Source: JAAYRQ01 sp035647815
GTDB lineage: Bacteria; Bacillota; Syntrophomonadia; Syntrophomonadales; Syntrophomonadaceae
Length of the DNA stretch: 23,828 nt
Direction: 5' to 3'
NCBI GenBank assembly: GCA_035647815.1
Contig: DASRMR010000030.1
Coordinates: forward strand, 1-23,828
Both the position numbers and the translations under genes were made by a program. The notes under the pieces were generated by a model. The model searched no databases, had not been told where the DNA came from, and saw nothing but the letters and a program-made list of their open reading frames with translations. This document shows, piece after piece, positions 13,822 through 21,840 of this stretch. Within the stretch, counting starts at the first letter, position 1. Each line of letters opens with the position of its first letter.

Positions 13822-15309
13822 GTGTTGAATAGTAACAAATTAAAAACTACATTACTTTTTATATTAATTATTGTCATCGGTATATCATCTGCACTAGTAT
13901 TGTATTTTTATCAAAACTTTCATAGGTCTGAACACTATCTTCCCGGAGTAAAAATTGCTTGTCTTTCTATGCAAGGTTATACTATAGATGAGGCTGTAGA
14001 AAAAATCAATGAAAATTTAGATGTTTTTTTGGATACACCAGTAACATTTTTCTATAATGATTATAATTATGTAACCGAGCTTAAAGAAATATGTCTTGTT
14101 CCTTCCGTTCAGAAGATAATAGATGAAATATGGGCTCAAGAACAAGAACGTGATATTTGCTCTAAAATAATTAACTTAGATGGTTCCAAACCTATTTTAT
14201 ATCCTATAAAAGTAGAATATGATCCTGATAAAATTGGCGAAATGGTTGAAGAATGGAATAAGAGCCTGGCAACTGAGTATGTTAATGCTCGTCTTGAAAT
14301 AGATCAACAAAAAGGATTAATAATTATTCCAGGTTTATCTGGTTTAAAAATAGATGTAGATAAGACTTTAGAAGGTTTACCCCAAGAATATATATTGAAT
14401 CAAGAACAAAGTGAAATTAATTTACCAGTAGTAGTTCAAGAACAACAACCTTTAATTACAGATATAGACTTACAAAACATGGGGGAAATAGCTACTTATA
14501 ATTCCTGGTATAATACGGGTGAAGTTGATAGATCCCATAATGTTAGATTAGCCTCCAATAGTATAAATGGTACTGCAATACTACCAGGTGAAAGTTTTTC
14601 GTTTAACAACATAGTAGGTCAGAGAAATTATCAGAATGGTTACCGAGATGCTTTGATTATAATCGGAGGATTATTTGAACCGGGTTTAGGTGGCGGAATA
14701 TGCCAAGTATCTTCGACTCTATATAATACTGCTTTATTAGCTGGTATGGATATTATCGAACGTCATAATCATACTTTGGCTGTGGCATATGTTCCACTAG
14801 GTAGGGACGCAACAATTGCTTATGGCTTGCAGGATTTAAAGTTTAGAAATAACACTAATTATCCTATCTACATTAGGTCAATTGCTCAAGGTGGAAAATT
14901 GACTATAAATATATATGGAGATATGAATTATAAGCAAAGAATTAAGATAGGACATATAGTCGATAAAGTAATCGATTATAATGAAGTTATAAAAACAGAT
15001 GATACTTTAGAACCAGGAAGCGAAAAAGTTGTAAGTAATGGAACACCAGGATATATTGTAAGATCTTTCCGTACTTTTTATGATCAGGATGGTAACGAGG
15101 TAAAAAACCAGAGATTAGCTACCGATAAATATGCACCATTGAATAAGGTCATCTTACTAGGACCTAAACTTGTAGATAAACCTATTGATGAACTTTTGCA
15201 AGATAATGATGAAGAGAGTGACGAAGAGATAAAAAAGTCGGAACTTTCAGAAAAAGAGGTGAAGAATACAGAAGGTTTTGTTGAACCTGAAAGCCAGGAT
15301 TTATATTAA
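13822..15309 (+). CDS. VanW family cell-wall protein with G5-like C-terminus (YoaR-like)
   Basis: The protein has an N-terminal signal anchor (about 9-29) and an extracytoplasmic region resembling the peptidoglycan-binding domain (about 40-215). The VanW domain follows (about 220-365), with SHNVRLASNSINGTAILPGE, FSFNNIVGQRN, GGGICQVSSTLYN and HNHTLAVAYVPLGRDAT. A G5-like segment comes next (about 385-455), then an acidic tail rich in Glu and Lys. VanW genes occur in some vancomycin-resistance clusters and widely in clostridia; the function is undefined. An in-frame ATG at 13792 exists but overlaps the -10 box. I favour GTG 13822 or TTG 13825, which follow GGGGG at 13813-13817, giving about 495 residues. 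The gene sits between DUF1292 and mltG, where B. subtilis has none. Confidence 0.85.
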   Translation: MLNSNKLKTTLLFILIIVIGISSALVLYFYQNFHRSEHYLPGVKIACLSMQGYTIDEAVEKINENLDVFLDTPVTFFYNDYNYVTELKEICLVPSVQKIIDEIWAQEQERDICSKIINLDGSKPILYPIKVEYDPDKIGEMVEEWNKSLATEYVNARLEIDQQKGLIIIPGLSGLKIDVDKTLEGLPQEYILNQEQSEINLPVVVQEQQPLITDIDLQNMGEIATYNSWYNTGEVDRSHNVRLASNSINGTAILPGESFSFNNIVGQRNYQNGYRDALIIIGGLFEPGLGGGICQVSSTLYNTALLAGMDIIERHNHTLAVAYVPLGRDATIAYGLQDLKFRNNTNYPIYIRSIAQGGKLTINIYGDMNYKQRIKIGHIVDKVIDYNEVIKTDDTLEPGSEKVVSNGTPGYIVRSFRTFYDQDGNEVKNQRLATDKYAPLNKVILLGPKLVDKPIDELLQDNDEESDEEIKKSELSEKEVKNTEGFVEPESQDLY

Positions 15310-15337
15310 GCAACAAACTAGAAACTAGGTGAGAGTG

Positions 15338-16366
15338 ATGAGAATAATTGAACTAAAATCTGGCAAAACAAAGTTAGCGTTTTTATTAGCAATAGTTTTT
15401 CTAGTGGGATTAGTTTTTATGGGCAATAAATTAATTAGTGCTCAATATAAACCGGTTGATACAAAAGACAAAACAGTTAAAAGGGTAGTAATCCCTGAAC
15501 AAAGCTCTGCTCGCCAAATAGCTAAGATTCTAATGGAAAACGATTTAATACATAATGAAAAAGCTTTTTTGAAATATTGTCGTCGCCACGGATACGATAG
15601 CAATTTAAAAGCTGGTCATTACCAACTTAATCGTAGTTTATCGTTACAAGAAATTACTCGAATAATAACGGAGGGGCAAACCCTCGCTTTTACTCTTACA
15701 GTTCCTGAAGGTTATACGGTAGGGCAAATAGGGGATCTTCTTGTTAATAAAGGAATATGCACTATAGAAGAATGGAATGAAGCCATAAGTTTAGAATACG
15801 ATTTTGATTTTTTACAATATGGAAAAAATCTAAAACAGCCTTTAGAAGGTTTTCTGTTTCCTGACACATATAGAATTGAAAAAAAGGCTAGTGCAGAAGT
15901 TATTGTAAAAACTATGTTAAGAAACTTTGATCTAGTATGGCAAGAGAACTTCGCAAAACAAGCAAATAAAACAGATAAAGATATTTATGAGATTATTACT
16001 ATTGCTGCAATGATTGAGAAAGAAACTGTGGTAGCAGAAGAAAGATCAACTATTGCTGGAGTAATAGATAATCGTTTAAAGATAAATATGCCGTTGCAAA
16101 TAGATGCCACAGTTCTTTATGCACTAGGAAAACATAAAGAAAAAGTTTATGAAATTGATCTTCTTATTGATTCACCATACAACACTTACAAATATAATAG
16201 CTTACCACTTGGGCCTATCGCCTCCCCAGGTAAAGCAGCTATTGATGCAGCTTTAAATCCTGAAGAACATGACTTCCTTTACTATGTAGCAAAGGGAGAT
16301 GGAAGCCATCATTTTTCGCATAACTACGATGAACATCTTCGGGCTAAAGCTAAATATATTGATTAA
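15338..16366 (+). CDS. mltG: Endolytic murein transglycosylase MltG (YceG-like, YrrL)
   Basis: MltG cleaves nascent peptidoglycan strands at the membrane and sets glycan length. The protein has a short cytoplasmic start, a transmembrane helix (about 14-32), a LysM-like subdomain with VVIPEQSSARQIAKILMENDLI, and the catalytic domain. There VPEGYTVGQI, PLEGFLFPDTYRI and AAMIEKET are seen, with likely catalytic Glu227 in MIEKE (E218 in E. coli), then VIDNRL, YNTYKYNSLPLGPIASPG and the ending YYVAKGDGSHHFS. All family motifs are present. I use the ATG at 15338, 6 nt after AGGTG, not the in-frame GTG at 15329 that lies within that site. It is 28 nt downstream of the VanW gene and 18 nt before the U32 gene. 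Confidence 0.93.
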   Translation: MRIIELKSGKTKLAFLLAIVFLVGLVFMGNKLISAQYKPVDTKDKTVKRVVIPEQSSARQIAKILMENDLIHNEKAFLKYCRRHGYDSNLKAGHYQLNRSLSLQEITRIITEGQTLAFTLTVPEGYTVGQIGDLLVNKGICTIEEWNEAISLEYDFDFLQYGKNLKQPLEGFLFPDTYRIEKKASAEVIVKTMLRNFDLVWQENFAKQANKTDKDIYEIITIAAMIEKETVVAEERSTIAGVIDNRLKINMPLQIDATVLYALGKHKEKVYEIDLLIDSPYNTYKYNSLPLGPIASPGKAAIDAALNPEEHDFLYYVAKGDGSHHFSHNYDEHLRAKAKYID

Positions 16367-16384
16367 GGAGAGGGTGTAATTAAA

Positions 16385-17602
16385 ATGAATAGACCAGAAT
16401 TAGTAATTCCAGCTGGTAATTTAGAAAAACTTAGAACCGCGTTTATTTATGGTGCCGACGCAGTGTATATAGGTGGAAAAGAATTTAGCCTTAGAGCATA
16501 TGCAGGAAACTTTAATATGGACGAAATGAAAACAGGGTTAGAACTAGCCCATCAAGAAGAGAAAAAGGTTTATGTAGCAGTAAATTTATTTGCTCATAAT
16601 CAGGATATTACCGATTTGCCTTCTTATCTAGAAAAACTTCAGGAATTAGAAGTAGATGCTATGATTATTGCAGATCTTGGTGTACTTAGAATGGCGAACA
16701 AGTATGCACCTCTCATTCCGAAAACGATAAGCACTCAAGCGAATATTACTAATTACGAAACAGCACTTATGTATAAGGAATTGGGAGCTACTCGTCTAGT
16801 TTTAGCTAGAGAATTATCCTTAGAAGATATGCAAGAAATTAAGGAAAAGGTTGATATCGAATTAGAAGTATTTGTACATGGTGCTATGTGTGTCTCGTAT
16901 TCAGGGAGATGTTTGATTTCTCAATTTATGACGGGTAGAAGTGCTAATCGTGGTGCTTGTGCTCATCCGTGCAGATACAAATATAACTTAGTTGAAGAAA
17001 GAAGATTACAAGAGTATTATCCCATTGAAGAAGATGGAAAAGGCGTATATATTTTAAATTCCAGGGATTTATGTCTTATTGACTATCTTCCTAAACTTAT
17101 GGATATTGGTATTGATGCTTTTAAAATTGAAGGAAGAATGAAGAGCCCATTATATGTAGCTAGTGTTGCTTCAACTTACCGCAATGCGATTGATAGATAT
17201 ATGCTAGACAAAACAGATTATACAGAAGAAGAAATAGCTCTGTGGTATAAAGAATTATATAAGACTGCAACTAGGCATTTTACAAACGGTTTTATAGATG
17301 GGGAAGAGCAAGTTCTACAAGATATCGATAATGAAGCAATGTCAGGAAGAACCGACTTTAGTGGTATGGTATTAGATTATGCTGATGGTATGGTAAAAGT
17401 AGAACAAAGATCTAATTTTGGACCAGGTGATAAGATGGAGCTTTTATTACCATCTGGGGAATCTAAGCGGATATCTATAGATAAGATATGGGATGAGGAG
17501 ATGAACGAACTAGATCGTGCCCGACATCCAAAACAAATAGTATCTTTTGCTAGTGATGAAGAAACTCCTGAAAATACGATATTAAGAAAAATTAATGACT
17601 AA
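16385..17602 (+). CDS. U32 family peptidase / tRNA hydroxylation protein (YrrO/TrhP-like)
   Basis: The 405-residue protein begins ELVIPAGNLEKLRTAFIYGADAVYIGG, typical of the family. It carries the U32 signature around 163-181 (EVFVHGAMCVSYSGRCLIS), then a Cys cluster ANRGACAHPCRYKY, with LNSRDLCLIDYLP and FKIEGRMKSPLYVA further on. Relatives include E. coli YegQ (TrhP) and B. subtilis YrrN/YrrO, needed for 5-hydroxyuridine at tRNA position 34; others were described as collagenases. The yrr-like context favours the tRNA role. Only one U32 gene is present where B. subtilis has two, and the yrrM methyltransferase is absent. AAGGAGAGGGTG precedes the ATG at some distance. Confidence 0.9.
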   Translation: MNRPELVIPAGNLEKLRTAFIYGADAVYIGGKEFSLRAYAGNFNMDEMKTGLELAHQEEKKVYVAVNLFAHNQDITDLPSYLEKLQELEVDAMIIADLGVLRMANKYAPLIPKTISTQANITNYETALMYKELGATRLVLARELSLEDMQEIKEKVDIELEVFVHGAMCVSYSGRCLISQFMTGRSANRGACAHPCRYKYNLVEERRLQEYYPIEEDGKGVYILNSRDLCLIDYLPKLMDIGIDAFKIEGRMKSPLYVASVASTYRNAIDRYMLDKTDYTEEEIALWYKELYKTATRHFTNGFIDGEEQVLQDIDNEAMSGRTDFSGMVLDYADGMVKVEQRSNFGPGDKMELLLPSGESKRISIDKIWDEEMNELDRARHPKQIVSFASDEETPENTILRKIND

Positions 17603-17819
17603 AATGCCTGAAGGAATATATATACAAATTAATCCGCCTGAAATCGATTTACTAACTAAACTTATTGAGGCTTATGATAATTTAGGTATAGTCACGACAA
17701 TTGACGGTAAAAAAGGTATTCTAGCAATTCGGGGTACAAAAGAGACTTATCCAGAATTACTGGGGATTCTTAAAAACCTTCCCATAAAGGTTAAGTTTAT
17801 AAATCGTCTAACAGTATAA
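17595..17819 (+). CDS. DUF4911 domain protein
   Basis: The 74-residue protein has a ferredoxin-like beta-alpha-beta layout: IYIQINPPEIDLLTKLIEAYDNLGIV, TIDGKKGILAIRGT and YPELLGILKNLPIKVKFI. This resembles DUF4911, a small clostridial family often found next to U32 peptidase genes. It starts inside the end of the U32 gene (8-nt overlap, no separate strong ribosome site), so its translation is probably coupled. No catalytic residues are apparent and the function is unknown. A hairpin that covers the PBP ribosome site begins 22 nt downstream. Confidence 0.72.
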   Translation: MTKMPEGIYIQINPPEIDLLTKLIEAYDNLGIVTTIDGKKGILAIRGTKETYPELLGILKNLPIKVKFINRLTV

Positions 17820-17841
17820 TATTATAAATAAAGAATAACAG

Positions 17842-17882
17842 CCCCCTTTCAAGCTAATCATAAAGACAAAGCTGAAAGGGGG
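17842..17882 (+). promoter_or_regulatory. Hairpin sequestering the ribosome site of the PBP gene
   Basis: CCCCCTTTCA (17842-17851) pairs with TGAAAGGGGG (17873-17882), and GCT (17853-17855) continues with AGC (17870-17872), leaving one bulged A. The stem is 13 pairs with a 14-nt loop. Its 3' arm supplies GGGGG, 6 nt before the ATG at 17889, and is followed by TTTATTAT. It could terminate the upstream transcript, block translation of the PBP, or both. Confidence 0.7.
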
Positions 17883-17888
17883 TTTATT

Positions 17889-19613
17889 ATGCGTGTTTAT
17901 AGGATATTTAGCTTGATGTGCATATTTCTAGTTTTATTTACATTGCTTTTAGGCAAGATATTTTACTACCAAGTTATTTGTGGTGAAAAAATAGCTAAAC
18001 AGGCTACTACTATGCGTAGTAAGCAGATAACTTTAAAAGAATATTCACGCGGGGATATATTAGATAGAAATGGTTTAGCTTTGACAGATAATACTGTTTC
18101 ATCAGCACTTTATTGTCTGCCATATGAATTAGCTAGAAATTATTCTGCAGTGCACATGACTAGTCCTGAACAGGCTTTCAATTATGTAGCTAACCAATTA
18201 GCTAAACAGATAAATAGTATTGATGTAAAAGAGCTAGCTACTAATTTGCATAATGCTACAAAAAAAGGAACCCCTCTAGTAAGAGTAGCTACCAATTTGA
18301 GTGATGATGATATAAATAAAATCAACTCTTGTAACCTTGAGGGTGCAGTAATAGCACCATTTATTAATAGATATGAGTCTAATGGTTTTTGTAGTCACAT
18401 AATCGGTTATTTGCAGGGTAGGGATAAAAGTCAAGGGGTAGCAGGTATTGAAAAACAATATGATGATGTTTTAAATAGTAACCTTTTAAGTCCTAAACTA
18501 ATTTCGGTAAATGATGCTAGAGGAAAGGCTATCCAAGGTTTAATGTTTAAAATAAGTTCTGATTATAAGCCGGACAAAGGATTAGTAGTTTTGACTATAG
18601 ATAAAAGAATACAAAAAGTTATAGAAGAAAATATGGACAAAAGAGTAAAGAAGGGTGCAATAGTAGTAATGGATATCAGGAGTAAGGAGATTCTAGGTCT
18701 AGCTAGTAGACCTTCATTTGACCCTAATGATATGTCTACAGCTATTACTAGCAAAAAAGATAGTCCCTTCTATAATCGGGCTTTAAACAGTTATTATCCC
18801 GGTTCTTTGTTTAAAATACTAGTAGCCACGGCTGCACTAGAAGAAGGAAAGGTATCATTAGAGGATAATTTTAATTGTGATGGTGCCTATGATTTTACCG
18901 AGAGTACTTCTATATCATGTTGGAAAGAAGAAGGGCATGGTACTCTGAATTTTTTGCAAGCTTTCGCCCAATCTTGTAATCCTACATTTATCGAAGTAGG
19001 TTTAGATTTGGGGCGAGATAAATTGAAACAATATGCAGATAAATTACATCTTACTGATGAAAACATTAATGGTTGGTTAGAAACGAATAGCCAGAACAGC
19101 TATGTAAAAATCAATTCTGGGCGAGCAGGGATAGGAAATGCTTGTCTAGGGCAACAAGGTATTATGCTTACCCCTGTTCAATTGACTAATCTTATTGCTA
19201 CAATTGCTAATGATGGTAAATGGGGGCCTCCTTCTATAACTAAATATTCTGTTGACCAAGCGGGAAGTAAGCATATTACTAAGACAAATACTTTAGAACA
19301 AGTGATAAGTATTGATACAGCACGAAAGGTACAATTATTGATGGAAGGAGTAGTGACAAATGGTACTGGAAAAAGTGTTAGTTTGCCGAGTATAAAAATT
19401 GCCGGAAAAACTGCTACTAGTCAAACTGGAAACTATCAAGCAGATCACCAAGAAATTCTTAATACTTGGTTTGGTGGTTATTTCCCAGCTGATAACCCCA
19501 AATGGGCCTTAGTGGTGATGGTAGAAGAAGGAACATCAGGAGCAGTTGATGCTGCACCTATTTTTAAAGCTGTAACTAGCGGAATATTAGATATATTTTC
19601 TATAATCGATTAG
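17889..19613 (+). CDS. Class B penicillin-binding protein (PbpI/YrrR-like transpeptidase)
   Basis: This 574-residue cell-wall transpeptidase has one N-terminal transmembrane helix (about 7-28) and a class B dimerisation domain starting YSRGDILDRNGLALTD. A second segment (SNGFCSHIIGYLQG) leads into the transpeptidase domain. Active-site motifs are S306-LF-K309, S362-C-N364 and K507-T-A. The third motif is KTA instead of the usual KTG, inside AGKTATSQTG; related clostridial proteins may share this. Class B enzymes cross-link peptidoglycan with SEDS polymerases. In B. subtilis yrrR (pbpI) lies downstream of the same cluster. The ribosome site is inside a 13-bp hairpin, so expression may be conditional. 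The ending DIFSIID is normal for the family. Confidence 0.9.
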   Translation: MRVYRIFSLMCIFLVLFTLLLGKIFYYQVICGEKIAKQATTMRSKQITLKEYSRGDILDRNGLALTDNTVSSALYCLPYELARNYSAVHMTSPEQAFNYVANQLAKQINSIDVKELATNLHNATKKGTPLVRVATNLSDDDINKINSCNLEGAVIAPFINRYESNGFCSHIIGYLQGRDKSQGVAGIEKQYDDVLNSNLLSPKLISVNDARGKAIQGLMFKISSDYKPDKGLVVLTIDKRIQKVIEENMDKRVKKGAIVVMDIRSKEILGLASRPSFDPNDMSTAITSKKDSPFYNRALNSYYPGSLFKILVATAALEEGKVSLEDNFNCDGAYDFTESTSISCWKEEGHGTLNFLQAFAQSCNPTFIEVGLDLGRDKLKQYADKLHLTDENINGWLETNSQNSYVKINSGRAGIGNACLGQQGIMLTPVQLTNLIATIANDGKWGPPSITKYSVDQAGSKHITKTNTLEQVISIDTARKVQLLMEGVVTNGTGKSVSLPSIKIAGKTATSQTGNYQADHQEILNTWFGGYFPADNPKWALVVMVEEGTSGAVDAAPIFKAVTSGILDIFSIID

Positions 19614-19958
19614 AAAATAGACTGATAGCATATATTAAAGGATAACCATTATTTTAAATAAACTAGAAGATCTCATAGCTAGCTAATATTTTAATCTCTC
19701 TACATAGTAGACGGCTAAATAAAAGTTTTTTTTACGACCATATAATATGGTATATTATATTTTGATGTTATTTCTCCAAAAGGAGGAATCCTAAATATTA
19801 ATTAATTGCCAAACTAGCAGATTATAAAAATGTTATAGTATGATTGGATTTTGTGGGAATACAAGTATCATTTTGATATTTTCGAGAATCAGGGTACAAT
19901 TATCATAAGGTTTGCACTCTTTTTGTAAAAATCAATTGAAAGGTGTCGATGAAAATAT
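19614..19958. other. 345-bp non-coding stretch between the PBP and CoA-transferase genes
   Basis: This AT-rich region has no ORF I can support. It holds CCATAT-A-ATATGG (19738-19750), a palindrome containing TATAAT; a strong ribosome-site-like AAAAGGAGG (19778-19786) with no start codon after it; and a plausible promoter at 19873-19900 for the CoA-transferase. The PBP stop codon lies in a weak inverted repeat (TTTTCTA and TAGAAAA) without a T tail, so no clear terminator is visible. Confidence 0.6.
19873..19900 (+). promoter_or_regulatory. Probable sigma-A promoter for the CoA-transferase gene
   Basis: TTGATA (19873-19878) and TACAAT (19895-19900) are separated by 16 nt. The spacer contains TTTTCGAGAA, a near-palindrome where a repressor could bind. 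The leader would be about 50 nt. Confidence 0.5.
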
Positions 19959-21305
19959 ATGGGCGATATTACAAACTGGCAATATAAACAGAAATTAATA
20001 ACTGCAGAGCAAGCGGCACAGTTAGTCAAATCAGGAGATAATGTTTGGTATAGCGAATTTGCTATGTTTCCTGAGGCTATAGATGCAGCTTTAGCAGAAA
20101 GGGTAGAAGAATTATATGATGTAAATATAAGATCAGTTAGTTTTACTAAAGTACCAAAGGTCGTGGAAGTAGATCCAAATCGCGAACATTTTGTTCTGGA
20201 AGATTGGCATTTTAGTAAAGTATCACGCATGCTACACGACCGGGGTCTTTGCAATTATATTCCCATAACTTATCACCAAGGTCCCAGAATTATTAAAAAA
20301 TATGAAAATTTTGATGTAGTATTTGTTAAAGTTGCCCCTATGGATAATAAAGGATTTTTCAATTTAGGCACTTCTAATTCTGTTACACCATCGGTTTTCA
20401 TTAAGGCAAAAAAGATTGTAGTTGAAGTTAACCAATCAGTACCAAATTGTTTAGGCGGTAATCAGGAAAACATTCATATTAATCAAGTTGATTTTGTGGT
20501 GGAAGGTGAAAATGAGCAATTACTACAAATTCCTAATGTACCACCAAATGAATTAGATTATCAAATAGCTGAATATGTCATGGATGAAATAGAAGATGGT
20601 TCTTGTCTACAATTAGGTATCGGAGGTTTACCGAATGTCATAGGAGAAAAAATTGCTAATAGTGACTTAAAAGATTTAGGTATTCATACCGAGATGTTAG
20701 TTGATTCGTGTGTAGATATGTATAATGCGGGTAGAATAACTGGTGCTAAAAAAAATATAGATACATTCAAGATGACATATACATTTGCCATGGGTACTGA
20801 TAAGCTTTATGGGTTTTTGGATAATAACCCCATGTGTGCTTCATATCCAGTAAACTATACTAATGATCCGCGTATAATTGCAATGAATAGCAAAGTGATA
20901 GCGATAAATAATGCTTTAGAAATCGATTTATTTAGTCAAGTATGTTCCGAAAGTGTTGGAACTAGAAATGTTTCAGGCACTGGTGGACAATTAGACTTTA
21001 TATTTGGAGCTTTTGCATCAAGACGTGGTAAAGGATTAATTTGCATGAGTTCAACTTATACTGACAAAGAGGGTAAGATGCATTCACGGATTAAACCTTT
21101 CTTAACACCAGGTGCTATAGTAACAGTGCCTAGGTCGATTGTTCAATATGTAGTTACCGAATTTGGTATAGTCCAACTAAAGGCAAAATCTACTTGGGGA
21201 AGAGCTGAAGCTCTAATAAGTATTGCTCATCCCGATTTTAGAGATGAACTGATAAAATCAGCAGATGAGATGAATATCTGGACAAAAAGCAATAAAATAG
21301 ATTAG
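19959..21305 (+). CDS. Acetyl-CoA hydrolase/transferase family protein, probable butyrate or 4-hydroxybutyrate CoA-transferase
   Basis: This 448-residue enzyme moves CoA between acetyl-CoA and another carboxylic acid. Seen are an N-terminal helix KLITAEQAAQLVKSGDNVWYSEF, the CoA-binding loop GIGGLP (about 220-225), the likely catalytic Glu245 in HTEMLVDS (E238 in clostridial AbfT), and FSQVCSESVGTRNVSGTGGQLDFIFGA followed by FLTPGAIVTVPRSIVQYVVTEFG. Family members include 4-hydroxybutyrate, butyrate and succinyl-CoA transferases; the substrate cannot be read from motifs alone. The ATG at 19959 is used because an in-frame TGA lies three codons upstream; the ribosome site (AAAGGTG) is 13 nt away, longer than usual. 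With the thiolase and acyl-CoA synthetase it suggests short-chain fatty acid activation. Confidence 0.88.
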   Translation: MGDITNWQYKQKLITAEQAAQLVKSGDNVWYSEFAMFPEAIDAALAERVEELYDVNIRSVSFTKVPKVVEVDPNREHFVLEDWHFSKVSRMLHDRGLCNYIPITYHQGPRIIKKYENFDVVFVKVAPMDNKGFFNLGTSNSVTPSVFIKAKKIVVEVNQSVPNCLGGNQENIHINQVDFVVEGENEQLLQIPNVPPNELDYQIAEYVMDEIEDGSCLQLGIGGLPNVIGEKIANSDLKDLGIHTEMLVDSCVDMYNAGRITGAKKNIDTFKMTYTFAMGTDKLYGFLDNNPMCASYPVNYTNDPRIIAMNSKVIAINNALEIDLFSQVCSESVGTRNVSGTGGQLDFIFGAFASRRGKGLICMSSTYTDKEGKMHSRIKPFLTPGAIVTVPRSIVQYVVTEFGIVQLKAKSTWGRAEALISIAHPDFRDELIKSADEMNIWTKSNKID

Positions 21306-21310
21306 TATAT

Positions 21311-21340
21311 TAAATAGCTCGCCATATGGCGAGCTATTTA
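21311..21340. terminator. Perfect 30-bp palindrome, probable terminator of the CoA-transferase gene
   Basis: Arm TAAATAGCTCGCCAT (21311-21325) pairs exactly with 21326-21340, with no spacer. The GC-rich core with A and T flanks is terminator-like, though the T tail is short. It starts 5 nt after the stop codon and shares two bases with the next palindrome. Confidence 0.7.
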
Positions 21341-21377
21341 TGTTAAAAGGTAAGAAGTTTTCTTACCTTTTAACATA
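21339..21377. repeat. Inverted repeat with 18-base perfect arms
   Basis: Arm TATGTTAAAAGGTAAGAA (21339-21356), loop GTT, and the exact complement (21360-21377). It abuts the 30-bp palindrome and lies 66 nt before the ATG of the PhnA-like gene. It may be a second terminator, a stable 5' hairpin or a protein site. Confidence 0.75.
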
Positions 21378-21443
21378 ATAACTACTATTATAAATCTTTT
21401 ACTTAAAGCTATATTAGCTTTTAAGAATGGAGGAAACTATAAA

Positions 21444-21785
21444 ATGACCCAATTACCGAATTGCCCTAAATGCAATTCAGAATATACTTATAAAGATCAA
21501 AGCTTTTTAATTTGTCCGGAATGTGCTCATGAGTGGACTATAGAAACGGAGACCGGAGCTGGAGAAGAAACGAAAATATTTAGAGATGCGAATGGTAACA
21601 TTTTAAACGATGGTGACACTGTAACAGTCATCAAAGACCTGAAAGTTAAAGGAAGTTCATCACCTATAAAAATGGGCACTAAAGTGACTAATATACGTTT
21701 AGTCGATGGCGATCATGACATTGATTGCAAAGTTGATGGCTTTGGCCCCATGCAGTTAAAAACGGAATTTGTTAAGAAATTATAG
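21444..21785 (+). CDS. PhnA/YjdM family zinc-ribbon protein
   Basis: The 113-residue protein has an N-terminal zinc ribbon CPKC (8-11) and CPEC (about 25-28) with HEWT. The conserved C-terminal domain follows: KIFRDANGNILNDGDTVTVIKDLKVKGSSSPIKMGTKVTNIRLVDGDHDIDCKVDGFGPMQLKTEFVKK. This is the YjdM (historically PhnA) family. It was named for proximity to the E. coli phosphonate operon but is not required for phosphonate use, and the molecular role is unclear. GGAGG precedes the ATG with good spacing. It appears monocistronic, between the palindromes at 21311-21377 and a terminator at 21786. Confidence 0.93.
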   Translation: MTQLPNCPKCNSEYTYKDQSFLICPECAHEWTIETETGAGEETKIFRDANGNILNDGDTVTVIKDLKVKGSSSPIKMGTKVTNIRLVDGDHDIDCKVDGFGPMQLKTEFVKKL

Positions 21786-21832
21786 TAGGGGCGAGTTTCA
21801 TTCGCGCCTATTAAAAATTTATTTTTTAAGGA
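21786..21832 (+). terminator. Terminator after the PhnA-like gene
   Basis: TAGGGGCGA (21786-21794) pairs with TCGCGCCTA (21802-21810) with one central mismatch, followed by T-rich sequence. Being between convergent genes, it may serve both. Confidence 0.6.
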
Positions 21833-21840
21833 CCTAATAT

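Noticed and set aside
19949..19987. Twelve-codon ORF starting ATG at 19949 ahead of the CoA-transferase
   Set aside because: It is only 3 nt from the AAAGGTG site and overlaps the real gene in another frame; nothing suggests a leader peptide.
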